A stretch of 64,000 nucleotides of DNA from Gammaproteobacteria bacterium. Lineage in GTDB: Bacteria > Pseudomonadota > Gammaproteobacteria > UBA4575. Below the pieces are notes generated by a model. The model made no database searches. It had not been told where the DNA came from and saw only the letters and a program-made list of their open reading frames with translations. The stretch lies in NCBI GenBank assembly GCA_014075255.1, contig CP046178.1:1630894-1694893 (forward strand). Reading direction: 5' to 3'. The translations under genes were made by a program, and so were the position numbers. This document shows, piece after piece, positions 1 through 8,015 of this stretch. Position 1 is the stretch's first letter, and every line of letters starts with the position of its first letter.

Positions 1-1
1 T

Positions 2-583
2 TTATTAGCTAAACCGAATGCGAAAAAATCATCTTCGCCTGCGGATAAAGTACAGAGCAAACCTGAGTTAAGTGAGCCTGATAAAAAATTATCCGCTCGA
101 TTAATGCGCGTGAATCATGCAGGTGAAATTGCTGCTCAAGGCCTATATCATGGACATATGCTAATGGCTAAAGACGAAAGCATTAAGCAAAAGTTTAACC
201 AATCCGCACAAGAAGAAGAGGCACATTTAAGTTGGTGCGAAAAACGTCTTGATGAACTTCAAGATCGTCCCAGTGTGTTCACACCCGTTTGGTATCTTGG
301 CTCTTACGCAATGGGCGCAGCAGTAGGCGCACTTGGAGACAAATGGTCTCTAGGCTTTGTGTCAGAAACCGAAAAACAAGTAGTAAAACATTTAGACAAA
401 CATCTATCACGTCTACCCGAAGATGATATTAAAAGTCGTGAAGTTTTATTAACAATGCGCGAAGAAGAAGCGATGCATGATAAGAGTGCTCAAGCTGCTG
501 GCGCCTATGATTTACCGCAGCCTGCCAAAACATTGATGGCTGCCGTTTCAAAAGTAATGACAAAAACTTCTTACTGGATTTAA
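2..583 (+). CDS. coq7: 2-polyprenyl-3-methyl-6-methoxy-benzoquinol hydroxylase, 5'-truncated
   Basis: Coq7/CLK-1 family di-iron monooxygenase, which catalyses a late ring hydroxylation in ubiquinone synthesis at the inner membrane. The reading frame is open to the left edge, so the true start lies outside the window. The first ATG inside (104) falls within the conserved block ARLMRVNHAGEIAAQGLY and is not the start. Di-iron ligands are visible as the E of NHAGE, the EEEAHLSW motif and the later EEEAMH motif, which give the paired ExxH arrangement of the family. The C-terminus (KTSYWI) is complete. It is convergent with speD, with only 13 bases between the stop codons. The presence of coq7 implies an aerobic, ubiquinone-using organism. 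Identity is secure; only the first part of the protein is missing. Confidence 0.95.
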   Translation, partial: LLAKPNAKKSSSPADKVQSKPELSEPDKKLSARLMRVNHAGEIAAQGLYHGHMLMAKDESIKQKFNQSAQEEEAHLSWCEKRLDELQDRPSVFTPVWYLGSYAMGAAVGALGDKWSLGFVSETEKQVVKHLDKHLSRLPEDDIKSREVLLTMREEEAMHDKSAQAAGAYDLPQPAKTLMAAVSKVMTKTSYWI

Positions 584-596
584 TAAATTTGAATCA

Positions 597-1418
597 TTAG
601 TCTAGGGAATTAATACCATAGAATATTTCACTCATTTCTTTCTTCAATTTTTCTTCAATATTTTCTTGTTCTGAGCTTTCTAGCGCACCCATTCCTTTCC
701 CAAACAAATAGCTATCAAGATCAAAGTCATTCAACATCATCTTAGTATGGAAAATATTTTCTTGATCAACATTCATATCAATCATTTGATACTGGTTTTT
801 TGTTTTTTCTGACAAAAAGTCTTGAATCGATGTTATTTCATGATCAATGTAGTGCTTTAAACCATCAATATCCCTGGTAAATCCTCGTACTCGATAGTCC
901 AAGATAACAATATCTTCGTTAAAACTATCGATTAGATAATTTAGCGTCTTAAGTGGCGACACTCTCCCACAAGTCGAAACATCTATGTCTACGCGAAAAG
1001 TACTGATCCCATTATCAGGGTGATATTCAGGATATGTATGCGCCGTTACATGGCTCTTATCTAAATGTCCAACAACAGATTGCTTGATTTCGTTCTGAAC
1101 CACTTCATACGGTGTATCTTCTTTAGAGAATATCGCTTCTGCCAGATCGTGCTCTTCAGATATCATGCAAGTAACACTTGCGCCACGCGGCTCGTAGTCA
1201 TAAACAGACATATTGAGAATACTTGCGCCAATTCTGTTCGTAACTTCAGTTAATACAGTCTCTAAACGAGCAGCATTATATTCTTCATCAACATACTCTA
1301 AATACTCTTGTTGATGTTCTGGAGTCCGCGCATAACAAATATCATAAAAATTAAAACTTAAGGTTTTAGTAAGATTATTAAATCCATGTAATTGTATTTT
1401 TTTATCACCCAGGTCCAT
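597..1418 (-). CDS. speD: S-adenosylmethionine decarboxylase proenzyme (class 1)
   Basis: Makes decarboxylated SAM, the aminopropyl donor for spermidine. The 273-residue length and sequence match the enterobacterial-type (class 1) proenzyme rather than the short Bacillus/Thermotoga type. The self-cleavage site is visible as [14 protein letters not shown]: cleavage before Ser at about residue 122 would create the pyruvoyl group. The cysteine in [10 protein letters not shown] fits the conserved catalytic region. No spermidine synthase (speE) is next to it, so the partner must lie elsewhere. It is convergent with coq7 and in the same direction as the OsmC gene, about 70 bases upstream. No clear Shine-Dalgarno sequence precedes the ATG. 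Confidence 0.95.
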   Translation of the reverse strand: MDLGDKKIQLHGFNNLTKTLSFNFYDICYARTPEHQQEYLEYVDEEYNAARLETVLTEVTNRIGASILNMSVYDYEPRGASVTCMISEEHDLAEAIFSKEDTPYEVVQNEIKQSVVGHLDKSHVTAHTYPEYHPDNGISTFRVDIDVSTCGRVSPLKTLNYLIDSFNEDIVILDYRVRGFTRDIDGLKHYIDHEITSIQDFLSEKTKNQYQMIDMNVDQENIFHTKMMLNDFDLDSYLFGKGMGALESSEQENIEEKLKKEMSEIFYGINSLD

Positions 1419-1489
1419 TTAGCATGTTCCATATTGTAATTTTTGTGTTATTTAAACTATTGCCTTTAGGATAAATACAGTTTTAAGCT

Positions 1490-1900
1490 TCATCTAATTT
1501 CATGATCAAACGTTATGTTTACATTAGGCCGCATCATTTTTACTACAGAACAGTATTTATCGACCGACAACTCCACGGCTCGTTTCACATGTTTTTCGTT
1601 TAATTCATCGCCAGCGATAATGAAGTGCATATGAATTTTTGTAAACACGGCAGGAATTTCATCGGCCCTTTCAGCATCGATTTCTATTTGGCAATCGTTC
1701 ACGATTTGCCTGGATTTTTCGAGTATTTCCACGACATCAAAGGCACTGCAGCCCCCTAAACCCACTAAAATCATCTCCATAGGGCGAGCAGCTATATTCT
1801 GCCCACCGTGCTCGGGAGGGCCATCCATCGTCAAAGTATGCCCACTACCCGTCTCAGCTTGGAAGGATCGTTGCTCTAACCACTTGATTCGTACTTGCAT
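1490..1900 (-). CDS. OsmC-family protein (YhfA-like)
   Basis: A 136-residue OsmC/Ohr-fold protein. Two conserved cysteines typical of the family are visible, in GLGGCSAFDVVEIL and VDKYCSVVKMM. OsmC proteins reduce organic or fatty-acid hydroperoxides through such cysteines, but the YhfA subgroup has no settled substrate. It is divergent from crp with 84 bases between them; in Escherichia coli yhfA is also next to crp, which supports the subgroup assignment. I saw no convincing CRP site in the shared region: the short TGA/TCA pair near 1955-1968 has the wrong spacing. Confidence 0.88.
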   Translation of the reverse strand: MQVRIKWLEQRSFQAETGSGHTLTMDGPPEHGGQNIAARPMEMILVGLGGCSAFDVVEILEKSRQIVNDCQIEIDAERADEIPAVFTKIHMHFIIAGDELNEKHVKRAVELSVDKYCSVVKMMRPNVNITFDHEIR

Positions 1901-1984
1901 TTCTACCGTTTGATCCTTTTTACTATCGACATCAGTAAGTTATCTGGCATAGACTAGTGAAAATCACAATTTCTGAATACGAAC

Positions 1985-2623
1985 TTGAACAATCCAAATC
2001 CAACCGTACCAGTACAGGAACCTGTTGTGGACCGATTTCTAGAACATTGCCATACCAAACGTTATGCCTCTGGGAATCGCATTATCCATGCGGGTGACCC
2101 TTCCAATACTTTGTATTACATCACGCATGGCTCTGTGAAGATCATGCTGGAAGATGATACTGGGCATGAAATGGTATTAGCATATCTCAACAAAGGTGAT
2201 TTTTTTGGTGAGCTGGGTTTATTTGCAGAAAACGAACGCAGTGCTTTAGTAATTGCTAAAGAGCAATGTGACGTTGCCGAAATTCAATATTCAAAATTTC
2301 GTGAGTTAGTACAAACTGAACCCGATATTTTAATGCACATGGCGGGGCAACTTGCTAAGCGTTTACGCGACACAAGCCAAAAAGTAATTGATCTTGCCTA
2401 TCTAGATGTAACCGGTCGTGTTGCACATACTTTACTTGATTTAGCGAAACAGCCGGATGCCATGACGCGCCCAGAAGGCATGCAGATTCGCATTACTCGC
2501 CAAGAGATCGCCAAAATTGTCGGTTGCTCGCGTGAAATGGCGGGTCGAGTACTAAAAGAACTCCAACAACAAGGCCTAATTTCGGCACATGGTAAAACCA
2601 TCGTCGTCTACGGCACTCGTTAA
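1985..2623 (+). CDS. crp: cAMP-responsive transcription regulator Crp/Vfr
   Basis: A 212-residue CRP-family activator. The N-terminal cyclic-nucleotide domain carries the phosphate-binding cassette GELGLF followed by ERSA, including the Arg-Ser pair that contacts cAMP in E. coli CRP. The C-terminal helix-turn-helix reads [24 protein letters not shown] and the protein ends [11 protein letters not shown], almost as in CRP/Vfr. It should therefore bind TGTGA-N6-TCACA sites. The reading frame has no ATG near the family start, and TTG at 1985 gives the expected length. No strong ribosome-binding site supports this TTG, so the exact start is uncertain. It is divergent from the OsmC gene, and a 7-bp inverted repeat (2633-2649) without a T-run follows it. 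Confidence 0.95.
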   Translation: MNNPNPTVPVQEPVVDRFLEHCHTKRYASGNRIIHAGDPSNTLYYITHGSVKIMLEDDTGHEMVLAYLNKGDFFGELGLFAENERSALVIAKEQCDVAEIQYSKFRELVQTEPDILMHMAGQLAKRLRDTSQKVIDLAYLDVTGRVAHTLLDLAKQPDAMTRPEGMQIRITRQEIAKIVGCSREMAGRVLKELQQQGLISAHGKTIVVYGTR

Positions 2624-2748
2624 TTCTTTAGACTAAGCTCTTAGCTTAGCCTAACTTAATACATCCATACAATCCGATTTACTAACCTGACATCCGTCAG
2701 GGGAACTGCTGTGCATATGCGATTGTTCACTACTAATTGAACTAGCTA

Positions 2749-2765
2749 ATGTTATAGTATAACAT
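2749..2765. promoter_or_regulatory. Zur-type operator (perfect 17-bp palindrome)
   Basis: The 17 bases read ATGTTATA-G-TATAACAT, a perfect inverted repeat. They closely resemble the known zinc-uptake-regulator box of Proteobacteria (TGTTATA...TATAACA core). The site ends 6 bases before the zur start codon and includes TATAAC, a plausible -10 element, so bound Zur would block transcription of zur-merC. Autoregulation is an inference from position and sequence. Confidence 0.85.
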
Positions 2766-2771
2766 CACAAA

Positions 2772-3233
2772 ATGTGGCAACGACATCAACATAGTCAGTG
2801 CATTAAAGAAGCACTTAGTAATGCGGAACAGATCTGTATCGATCACAAATGCCGACTCACACCTATACGCAAAAAAGTGTTGGAGCTAATCTGGAAAAGC
2901 CATAAACCCATTAAAGCTTATGATCTATTAGCGCAACTAAGCTCAGAAGATTTTATTGAAAAACCCCCTACAGTTTATCGAGCGCTGGATTTTTTAATTG
3001 AGAACAACTTAATCCATCGCATCGAAAGCCAAAATGCTTATATTGGATGTAACACTGATCATGGAACTTTAGATAGCAAGTTTCTTATCTGTGACCAATG
3101 CAATGAAGTAGAAGAACTCAGCGAACCGAAAATTAACAAAACGCTTAGCGAGATCAGTAAAAAACAAGGATTCATACCCAGCCTTGTAAATGTAGAAATT
3201 CACGGCACATGCTCACATTGCGCACGCGAATAA
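2772..3233 (+). CDS. zur: Zinc uptake regulator Zur (Fur family)
   Basis: A 153-residue Fur-family repressor. The winged-helix part includes RLTPIRKKVLELIWKS and PPTVYRALDFLIENNLIHR. The dimerisation part has the two CxxC motifs of the structural zinc site, CDQC and CSHC. The Asn/Tyr-rich central region (NAYIGC) and lack of the Fur-type HHDH cluster favour Zur over Fur. The upstream palindrome is of Zur type, which supports the assignment. It has no visible ribosome-binding site, and if the -10 is the TATAAC inside the operator the mRNA would be nearly leaderless. The MerC-like gene follows after 16 bases, so the two are probably co-transcribed. Confidence 0.9.
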   Translation: MWQRHQHSQCIKEALSNAEQICIDHKCRLTPIRKKVLELIWKSHKPIKAYDLLAQLSSEDFIEKPPTVYRALDFLIENNLIHRIESQNAYIGCNTDHGTLDSKFLICDQCNEVEELSEPKINKTLSEISKKQGFIPSLVNVEIHGTCSHCARE

Positions 3234-3249
3234 ATCAAGAATACTAAAA

Positions 3250-3684
3250 ATGATTCGACACGAAACTTTTGACCGCTTCGCAATAGCTTTATCCAGCTTG
3301 TGCGCTATCCACTGCATAGCCTTACCAATTGCCGCAAGTGTAACCCCGCTTCTTATATCTACTGTTGAACATGGTCATGACAGCCATGAGTTTTGGTTTC
3401 ACCAATTCATTCTATTTTTCATAATCCCTGTTAGCTTGTTTGCATTAGTTGCAGGATATCGATGCCATCGAAAGAATTTGCCCATGCTAATTGGTGGCCT
3501 CGGCTTATGTATTTTAGTAACTGTTGCACTTTTTGCAGAGCCACTTATCCATAATCACTTGCTTTCACCCACAGGCGAAACTGTATTAACTATAATTGGC
3601 GGCATCATTCATGCAGCTGGACATATTAGTAATGTACTCACCACAAGAGCATCGCATAATGCCCGATGTTCAGCAGCACTTTAA
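3250..3684 (+). CDS. MerC-domain membrane protein in the zur operon
   Basis: A 144-residue protein with about four membrane helices, starting with the MerC-like pattern DRFAIALSSLCAIHCIALP. The Cys-x3-Cys pair (CAIHC) in the first helix matches the metal-binding pair of MerC mercury transporters. A His-rich external loop follows (EHGHDSHEFWFHQF). No mer genes are nearby. Its position directly behind zur and the Zur box instead suggests a role in zinc handling, possibly uptake under zinc limitation. That role is inference from context; the family fold is well supported. Confidence 0.85.
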   Translation: MIRHETFDRFAIALSSLCAIHCIALPIAASVTPLLISTVEHGHDSHEFWFHQFILFFIIPVSLFALVAGYRCHRKNLPMLIGGLGLCILVTVALFAEPLIHNHLLSPTGETVLTIIGGIIHAAGHISNVLTTRASHNARCSAAL

Positions 3685-3688
3685 TAAT

Positions 3689-4162
3689 TTACTGTAGTAA
3701 ATCCTCTTCAATCGGGTGATACACACTTGCGGATTCAATGAGCGTTTTTGCAGTTAAGCCTGGCACGCCATACACTTTAGCTGTTACGCCATAATCGGTT
3801 TTAATTTTCTCTAATAAAAGATCAAAATCCCCATCCCCTGACAACAACACTACAACATCGACTTCTTTAGCTTTTTCCATCACATCTATAGTGATACCTA
3901 CATCCCAATCACCTTTTGCTGAACCATCGCTGCGTTGAATATACGGTTTAAGCTTTACGTTAAATCCAATATGTTCTAATGCTCTTTGAAACTTATGTTG
4001 TTTGTCATCACCTTTTTGTGTGGCATAGGCGTTTGCTATCACAATCTTGCCTTCTGAACTAAGCTGTTTCCACAATTCTCTATAGTTGAATTGACGCGCA
4101 TAAGCATCGCGCGTGGTGTAGTAAATATTTTGCACGTCTGCAAAAATAGCGATGGTTTTCAT
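3689..4162 (-). CDS. NYN/LabA-like PIN-fold domain protein
   Basis: A 157-residue single-domain protein of the NYN (DUF88, LabA/Limkain-like) family, which has a PIN-like nuclease fold. Conserved acidic residues of the predicted metal site are visible: FADVQNIYY at the N-terminus, KGDWDVGITIDVM in the middle and LLSGDGDFDLLL near residue 110. Members are predicted metal-dependent RNases, but substrates are generally unknown. The start codon is supported by the family beginning with IAIFADVQN. It is convergent with the MerC gene, leaving 4 bases between stop codons. Confidence 0.88.
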   Translation of the reverse strand: MKTIAIFADVQNIYYTTRDAYARQFNYRELWKQLSSEGKIVIANAYATQKGDDKQHKFQRALEHIGFNVKLKPYIQRSDGSAKGDWDVGITIDVMEKAKEVDVVVLLSGDGDFDLLLEKIKTDYGVTAKVYGVPGLTAKTLIESASVYHPIEEDLLQ

Positions 4163-4387
4163 ATTGTTATCTGCATAAATATATGGATATAAGGTTAATT
4201 GCTAAAGCCACAGCAACCTTATAGAGTGTACCTACTATTTATCTAAATCAGGACCTGCCTGTTTAGCGGCATATAACTGAGTCTTTTTCAGCTTAAAAGC
4301 TTCACCTCATACGCCTCTTACCAGACTGACCCAGAAAGGGTATCTACTCATGGCATGACACTATGTCATCACTTACTAATTATTGTC

Positions 4388-4403
4388 TGGCACCTAAGTT
4401 GCC
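4388..4403 (+). promoter_or_regulatory. Possible sigma-54 promoter (-24/-12)
   Basis: TGGCAC, five bases, then TTGCC gives GG at 4389-4390 and GC at 4401-4402. This is the exact spacing and near-consensus sequence of a sigma-54 (RpoN) promoter. A 6-bp inverted repeat (ATGACA/TGTCAT, 4355-4369) lies just upstream. The predicted start near 4414 would fall inside the AGGAG ribosome-binding site of the microprotein gene at 4424, which weakens the case, since the mRNA would lose part of it. Confidence 0.4.
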
Positions 4404-4423
4404 TGGACTGAGGAGCACAACAC

Positions 4424-4525
4424 ATGGAAGAGATGCAAAATGTTTTGTACAACCCCATTTATTTAATAATGGGCATCGCACTTGTATATATAGCTTGGAG
4501 CAATATTTCAGGCAAAAATAAATAA
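4424..4525 (+). CDS. 33-residue single-pass membrane microprotein
   Basis: An ATG at 4424 preceded by AGGAG (4411-4415) opens a 33-codon frame ending at TAA 4523-4525. The product begins MEEMQNVLYNPIY, has one hydrophobic helix (LIMGIALVYIAW) and ends in a basic tail (SGKNK). The good ribosome-binding site and the coherent single-helix layout make translation plausible. I do not recognise a family. It stands alone between the NYN gene and the di-haem protein, and a sigma-54-like element lies directly upstream. The rest of the 402-base gap (4163-4564) holds the short inverted repeat noted with that element and nothing else I can name. Confidence 0.5.
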   Translation: MEEMQNVLYNPIYLIMGIALVYIAWSNISGKNK

Positions 4526-4564
4526 CAAACACTTAAACTATCTTAGATAGCTAAATTAATATTT

Positions 4565-6226
4565 CTATTCAGCGCCTTCTCCATCAATTTGAAACAAGGC
4601 GCCTAGATTAATACTACCATGCGTATCGGGTGACTGAATTGTTTCCAGATCATTAACATTTCCAGCATTTAAATTTGAAGCCGTGTCATCAGGTGGAAAC
4701 AACACTAATGTTTCCAGAAAAGCGAGGATGCGCCGTTGACCTCTTACACTAAGATTTAAGTAAGCATCTCTCGATTCAGCAGCCTCACCACCATGGCGCT
4801 TTATCACTGCATCTAAATTGATACTACGTCCATCATGTCCATACGGTGCCGTTGAACCCACACCCCAAAGTGGCTCAGTAACAAACTCTGTTACCACGGA
4901 ACCATCAAAATCGCGCTCATGAAATGCCGGTCCCAGATCGTGTCGTTTCAAGTCTGAGTAGAAATTTTTAACAATAAATGGTTCTCCTTTGGGTAGAAGC
5001 AATGGATATTCATTCCCATCATCTTCAAGGGTAAACAATTCAGTCGCCGTAGCAAACAGTTGATTAAAGATGCCACGCTCAGGATCGTAAACCGTTTCAA
5101 CATCTGCCACACGACGATCACTATTAATTCTTAAATTAGGTTTATGACAAGAAGTGCAGCCAATTTCTTTCAACAGATTCCGACCACGCTCAGCTTGTTG
5201 TGTCACTTGGTATTGTCCAGGCTTAAAGTAATTAAGTAAGTAAAATTCCATATGGTCAATTAATGCGGGATCAATTTCACTGACAACACCATCATTGTCT
5301 GTATCATCACTGGCATCGCATACAGCCGGACGCTCAAATGTATCTTGTGCTGGGTCATATGCAAACCCACTAGGGCTAACAACAGCTTGTGGGTTTTCTG
5401 GATCCGTTACTGCACACAACACAGGATCCCACGCTTGTAAGCCCATCTCATCTTTAAAAGCACCAATGATAAATTCACGTATGGATACTGTGCCACCTTG
5501 ATGAAAAAACGGGCGAATACGTAAATCTTCATCGACACCCTTAACTTCAGAAGTATCTATTTTTCCATTCGGACAAGCAGTTATCATTCCAAACGACACA
5601 CGTTTTGCGCGCAATGGCGTAGTGATACATCTGTTTTGTTGCTCAGCCACTTCAAGTGCTCGAGCACGACGGTTACGCAACCGTTGCGTCATTTCTTCTG
5701 CGAGTTGTTCCACTATTCCTAAGCCAAACAAATGTGGGGCATCTCGGCTATCCGGCCTGGTATTAACATCACCACCAAATCCAGCAGAACCTCTAGGCCG
5801 CCCATGACAAGCTGCGCAACTGTCTGTAAGACCCGCACCCAATGCGCGATTTTGTGTGATATCGCCAGTTGAACTCGCGTTAACTCGTGGGCCGAGACCT
5901 TCGTCTGTAGAAAACTTTCGTTGGAAAAGTTGTCGGCCACGGCGTATGGATCTTGCTGGATCCCGCTTAACTAAATATACAGCCGAACCTGCAGTATTTT
6001 TATCACCATGACCATTACCAATTTGCTCATCTAAACGTTTAGCAATACACCCGCCTGGCGCATTCACGGTACCTGCATCTACTTTATCGCAAGGCACCAG
6101 TTCTGCTTGCACATCTTGTACAAACTCAAACCCTAGAAGCAAAATAATAAATGGTAAAATTTTGGTTAGTTGGAAATTAAAAACACAACCACGAACAGAC
6201 TGTAAAAAATGGGCTGATAAATACAT
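4565..6226 (-). CDS. Di-haem oxidoreductase-family protein (COG3488-like)
   Basis: A large secreted c-type cytochrome with two haem-binding sites, SCAACHGRPRG (about residue 140) and GCTSCHKPN (about residue 360). These fit the di-haem oxidoreductase family annotated as thiol oxidoreductase. A hydrophobic N-terminal stretch (KILPFIILLLGF) ending before VQAELVPC acts as signal peptide, so the protein is periplasmic. The longest frame starts at 6244, but the second ATG at 6226 is better placed behind GAGG, so I use it. The C-terminal part has the PYGHDGRS motif usual for the family. It stands alone, with no electron-transfer partner adjacent. The physiological substrate is not known to me. Confidence 0.82.
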   Translation of the reverse strand: MYLSAHFLQSVRGCVFNFQLTKILPFIILLLGFEFVQDVQAELVPCDKVDAGTVNAPGGCIAKRLDEQIGNGHGDKNTAGSAVYLVKRDPARSIRRGRQLFQRKFSTDEGLGPRVNASSTGDITQNRALGAGLTDSCAACHGRPRGSAGFGGDVNTRPDSRDAPHLFGLGIVEQLAEEMTQRLRNRRARALEVAEQQNRCITTPLRAKRVSFGMITACPNGKIDTSEVKGVDEDLRIRPFFHQGGTVSIREFIIGAFKDEMGLQAWDPVLCAVTDPENPQAVVSPSGFAYDPAQDTFERPAVCDASDDTDNDGVVSEIDPALIDHMEFYLLNYFKPGQYQVTQQAERGRNLLKEIGCTSCHKPNLRINSDRRVADVETVYDPERGIFNQLFATATELFTLEDDGNEYPLLLPKGEPFIVKNFYSDLKRHDLGPAFHERDFDGSVVTEFVTEPLWGVGSTAPYGHDGRSINLDAVIKRHGGEAAESRDAYLNLSVRGQRRILAFLETLVLFPPDDTASNLNAGNVNDLETIQSPDTHGSINLGALFQIDGEGAE

Positions 6227-6244
6227 ATTGAGACCTCGACGCAT

Positions 6245-6770
6245 TATTAACTACGTTAATTAACATTGCGTTACCGCCTTGTTTCGCAATTTCTATTTGC
6301 TAATGAGGCACAAGGAAAGGTTTACTTACAGATATGTAAGTAAAGAGGCTCTTATCCAACTCCAAACTAGCTACGTCGCTTCTCTCTAGTTATTTTTATA
6401 ATTATTATTATTCAAGAACAATCCTATTCTTGAATGTTCATTATCGTAATCAACCCACATTAATGTAGCAATCGTTATTTATTCTGTTTAATTATTAAAA
6501 ACAGAAGTAACGAACTAATAAATATAATTAAATACTGCTTGTATGCGCGCTCATCGTAGTTTTTTATACGCTACATTAAGAATTATTCTACCAAGACCTT
6601 TAATTAACTCTGAATGTCCGCCTTGAATCGTTAGCTGACATAAAATTAAATTTTGAGATGCTCAGCCATGCATCTCCCTCTTACGGCTCAGAATAATACT
6701 AGGTATGGGCGGTACGAAAATTACTATGAACGGTAATTTTATAGGACTTAGGACACTCAATAATTTTTGA
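6245..6770. other. Intergenic region with several inverted repeats
   Basis: A 526-base AT-rich stretch between the divergent di-haem gene and the small His-rich protein gene. It contains a perfect 10-bp inverted repeat, TTTACTTACA/TGTAAGTAAA (6321-6344), a GAGATG/CATCTC hairpin (about 6655-6676) and an AAAATTAC/GTAATTTT hairpin (about 6717-6739). The first could be an operator for the di-haem gene. I saw no gene, tRNA or known riboswitch here. Confidence 0.5.
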
Positions 6771-7025
6771 ATGCTAATTATAATTGCCGGACTCTACCTA
6801 CATGGATGTAAGTATATGGGCCATATCAAAATTAATCATTTAAACGTTGAGCAAATAACCGTAAAGGTAAATGAAACATTTTCTTTGCAAAATAGCAGTA
6901 ATACTACTGCTGCCCATGATCATCATGCTCAAAATAATTGCCATGCATCAGGACTAGATATTACTGAATCAAATCTATCAAAGGATGCTTTTAATTCATG
7001 CTTTGAAAAATATAAAGACAAATAA
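6771..7025 (+). CDS. Small His-rich exported protein, function unknown
   Basis: An 84-residue protein that I do not recognise. It opens with a short hydrophobic segment (MLIIIAGLYLHGC) that could be a signal or lipoprotein signal with Cys13, though LHGC is a poor lipobox. The middle has a metal-binding-looking stretch, AAHDHHAQNNCHASG, and the end is charged. Only two bases separate its stop from the GTG start of the GNAT gene, so the two are probably translated together. No clear ribosome-binding site precedes the ATG. It may be a small metal-binding lipoprotein, but that is a guess from composition. Confidence 0.5.
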   Translation: MLIIIAGLYLHGCKYMGHIKINHLNVEQITVKVNETFSLQNSSNTTAAHDHHAQNNCHASGLDITESNLSKDAFNSCFEKYKDK

Positions 7026-7027
7026 TT

Positions 7028-7534
7028 GTGGCAGACCTAACCTTTACACGCGCTAGTTTATCCGACAAATATGTTATACAAGCAATTGCTAATAAAACGA
7101 TAGATCGATCTTATCGAGATTTTCTTGATAACTTTACGGTAGATAATTACCTAAATAGTAAACATCTTGAAGTATTCTTAGAAAGCAATATTAACAATAC
7201 TTGGATTTTGCATAAAAATACTACTGCTCTTGGCTTCTCAATATGTATCGATAATGTAATAGACTTTATGATGATCGATGTGGATTATCATCACCAGGGA
7301 TATGGAACAATATTGCTTCATCATTGCGAAGAACTACTATTTGAACACTACAAAGTAATTGCATTAGAAAGTTTTGAAGAAAATATTAGTGCTAGTAATT
7401 TTTATCTCGCCAATAATTGGAAAAAAACTGAGAAATATAGAGATCCCAAACAAAATGCCATAAAAATCATCTTTCGCAAGCAGCTTTATAGTACAAATGA
7501 GCAACGTCGTAGGAATACGTTAGTTAGATCCTAA
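7028..7534 (+). CDS. GNAT-family N-acetyltransferase
   Basis: A 168-residue GNAT protein. The acetyl-CoA pyrophosphate loop is visible in HHQGYGTILLHHCEELL, close to the family pattern Q/RxxGxG/A, and the following strand ALESFEENISASNFYLANNWKK fits the standard C-terminal half (residue followed by A-x-x-F-Y). The acceptor substrate cannot be told from sequence. It starts at GTG 7028, two bases after the stop of the His-rich protein gene, which suggests translational coupling. It is convergent with the PsiE-like gene. Confidence 0.82.
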   Translation: MADLTFTRASLSDKYVIQAIANKTIDRSYRDFLDNFTVDNYLNSKHLEVFLESNINNTWILHKNTTALGFSICIDNVIDFMMIDVDYHHQGYGTILLHHCEELLFEHYKVIALESFEENISASNFYLANNWKKTEKYRDPKQNAIKIIFRKQLYSTNEQRRRNTLVRS

Positions 7535-7580
7535 TACGAGAATGATTATTTTACGTAATTAGGCACATCCTCCGTGCTTG

Positions 7581-7991
7581 CTAATCAATATTGTCTTGCT
7601 TATAAGGCAGCTTAAAAGACCCATACCTCAACACAACGGATGCAAGTGTTAGTAAAAGAATGGCGCCTGCTAGTAAAATAATATCCTGCGCATTCATTTC
7701 TTTCATACCCAAAATTATAAATCGTGTAATCGCTACAATTGAGATGTAAATCGGATAACGTACTGGAAGCTTACCGCTAGTGAAGTACAACGCCACCATG
7801 GTTAGAATTTCTAAGTAGATAAATAACAGCAAGATATCGTGCAGCTCTACCCTGCCTTGCTGATATATAACGTGTAACTCTTGCCCAATCGCTACAATCG
7901 TTGCAAGTGTAATGAGCACAAGTCCGGCACGCTCGACAAACAAGATAAAGCGCATAATTGGATGTGAATTATTTAATGTAGGTTTAGCCAT
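7581..7991 (-). CDS. PsiE-like inner-membrane protein
   Basis: A 136-residue protein with four predicted membrane helices, beginning FILFVERAGLVLITLATIVA and containing IYLEILTMVALYFTSGKLPVRYPIYI, the most conserved region of the phosphate-starvation-inducible PsiE family. PsiE function is not established. It follows trpC by 24 bases on the same strand and may be read through from the trp operon. I saw no Pho box in front of it. Family assignment is good; the role under phosphate starvation should not be assumed here. Confidence 0.8.
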   Translation of the reverse strand: MAKPTLNNSHPIMRFILFVERAGLVLITLATIVAIGQELHVIYQQGRVELHDILLLFIYLEILTMVALYFTSGKLPVRYPIYISIVAITRFIILGMKEMNAQDIILLAGAILLLTLASVVLRYGSFKLPYKQDNID

Positions 7992-8015
7992 AAGTCACTC
8001 CAATTTATTTTAATT

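Noticed and set aside
1901-1984. CRP site between the OsmC gene and crp
   Set aside because: A TGA...TCA pair is present but with 3 instead of 6 bases between the half-sites.
2633-2649. Terminator after crp
   Set aside because: The CTAAGCT/AGCTTAG stem is AT-rich and no T-run follows, so it is not convincing.
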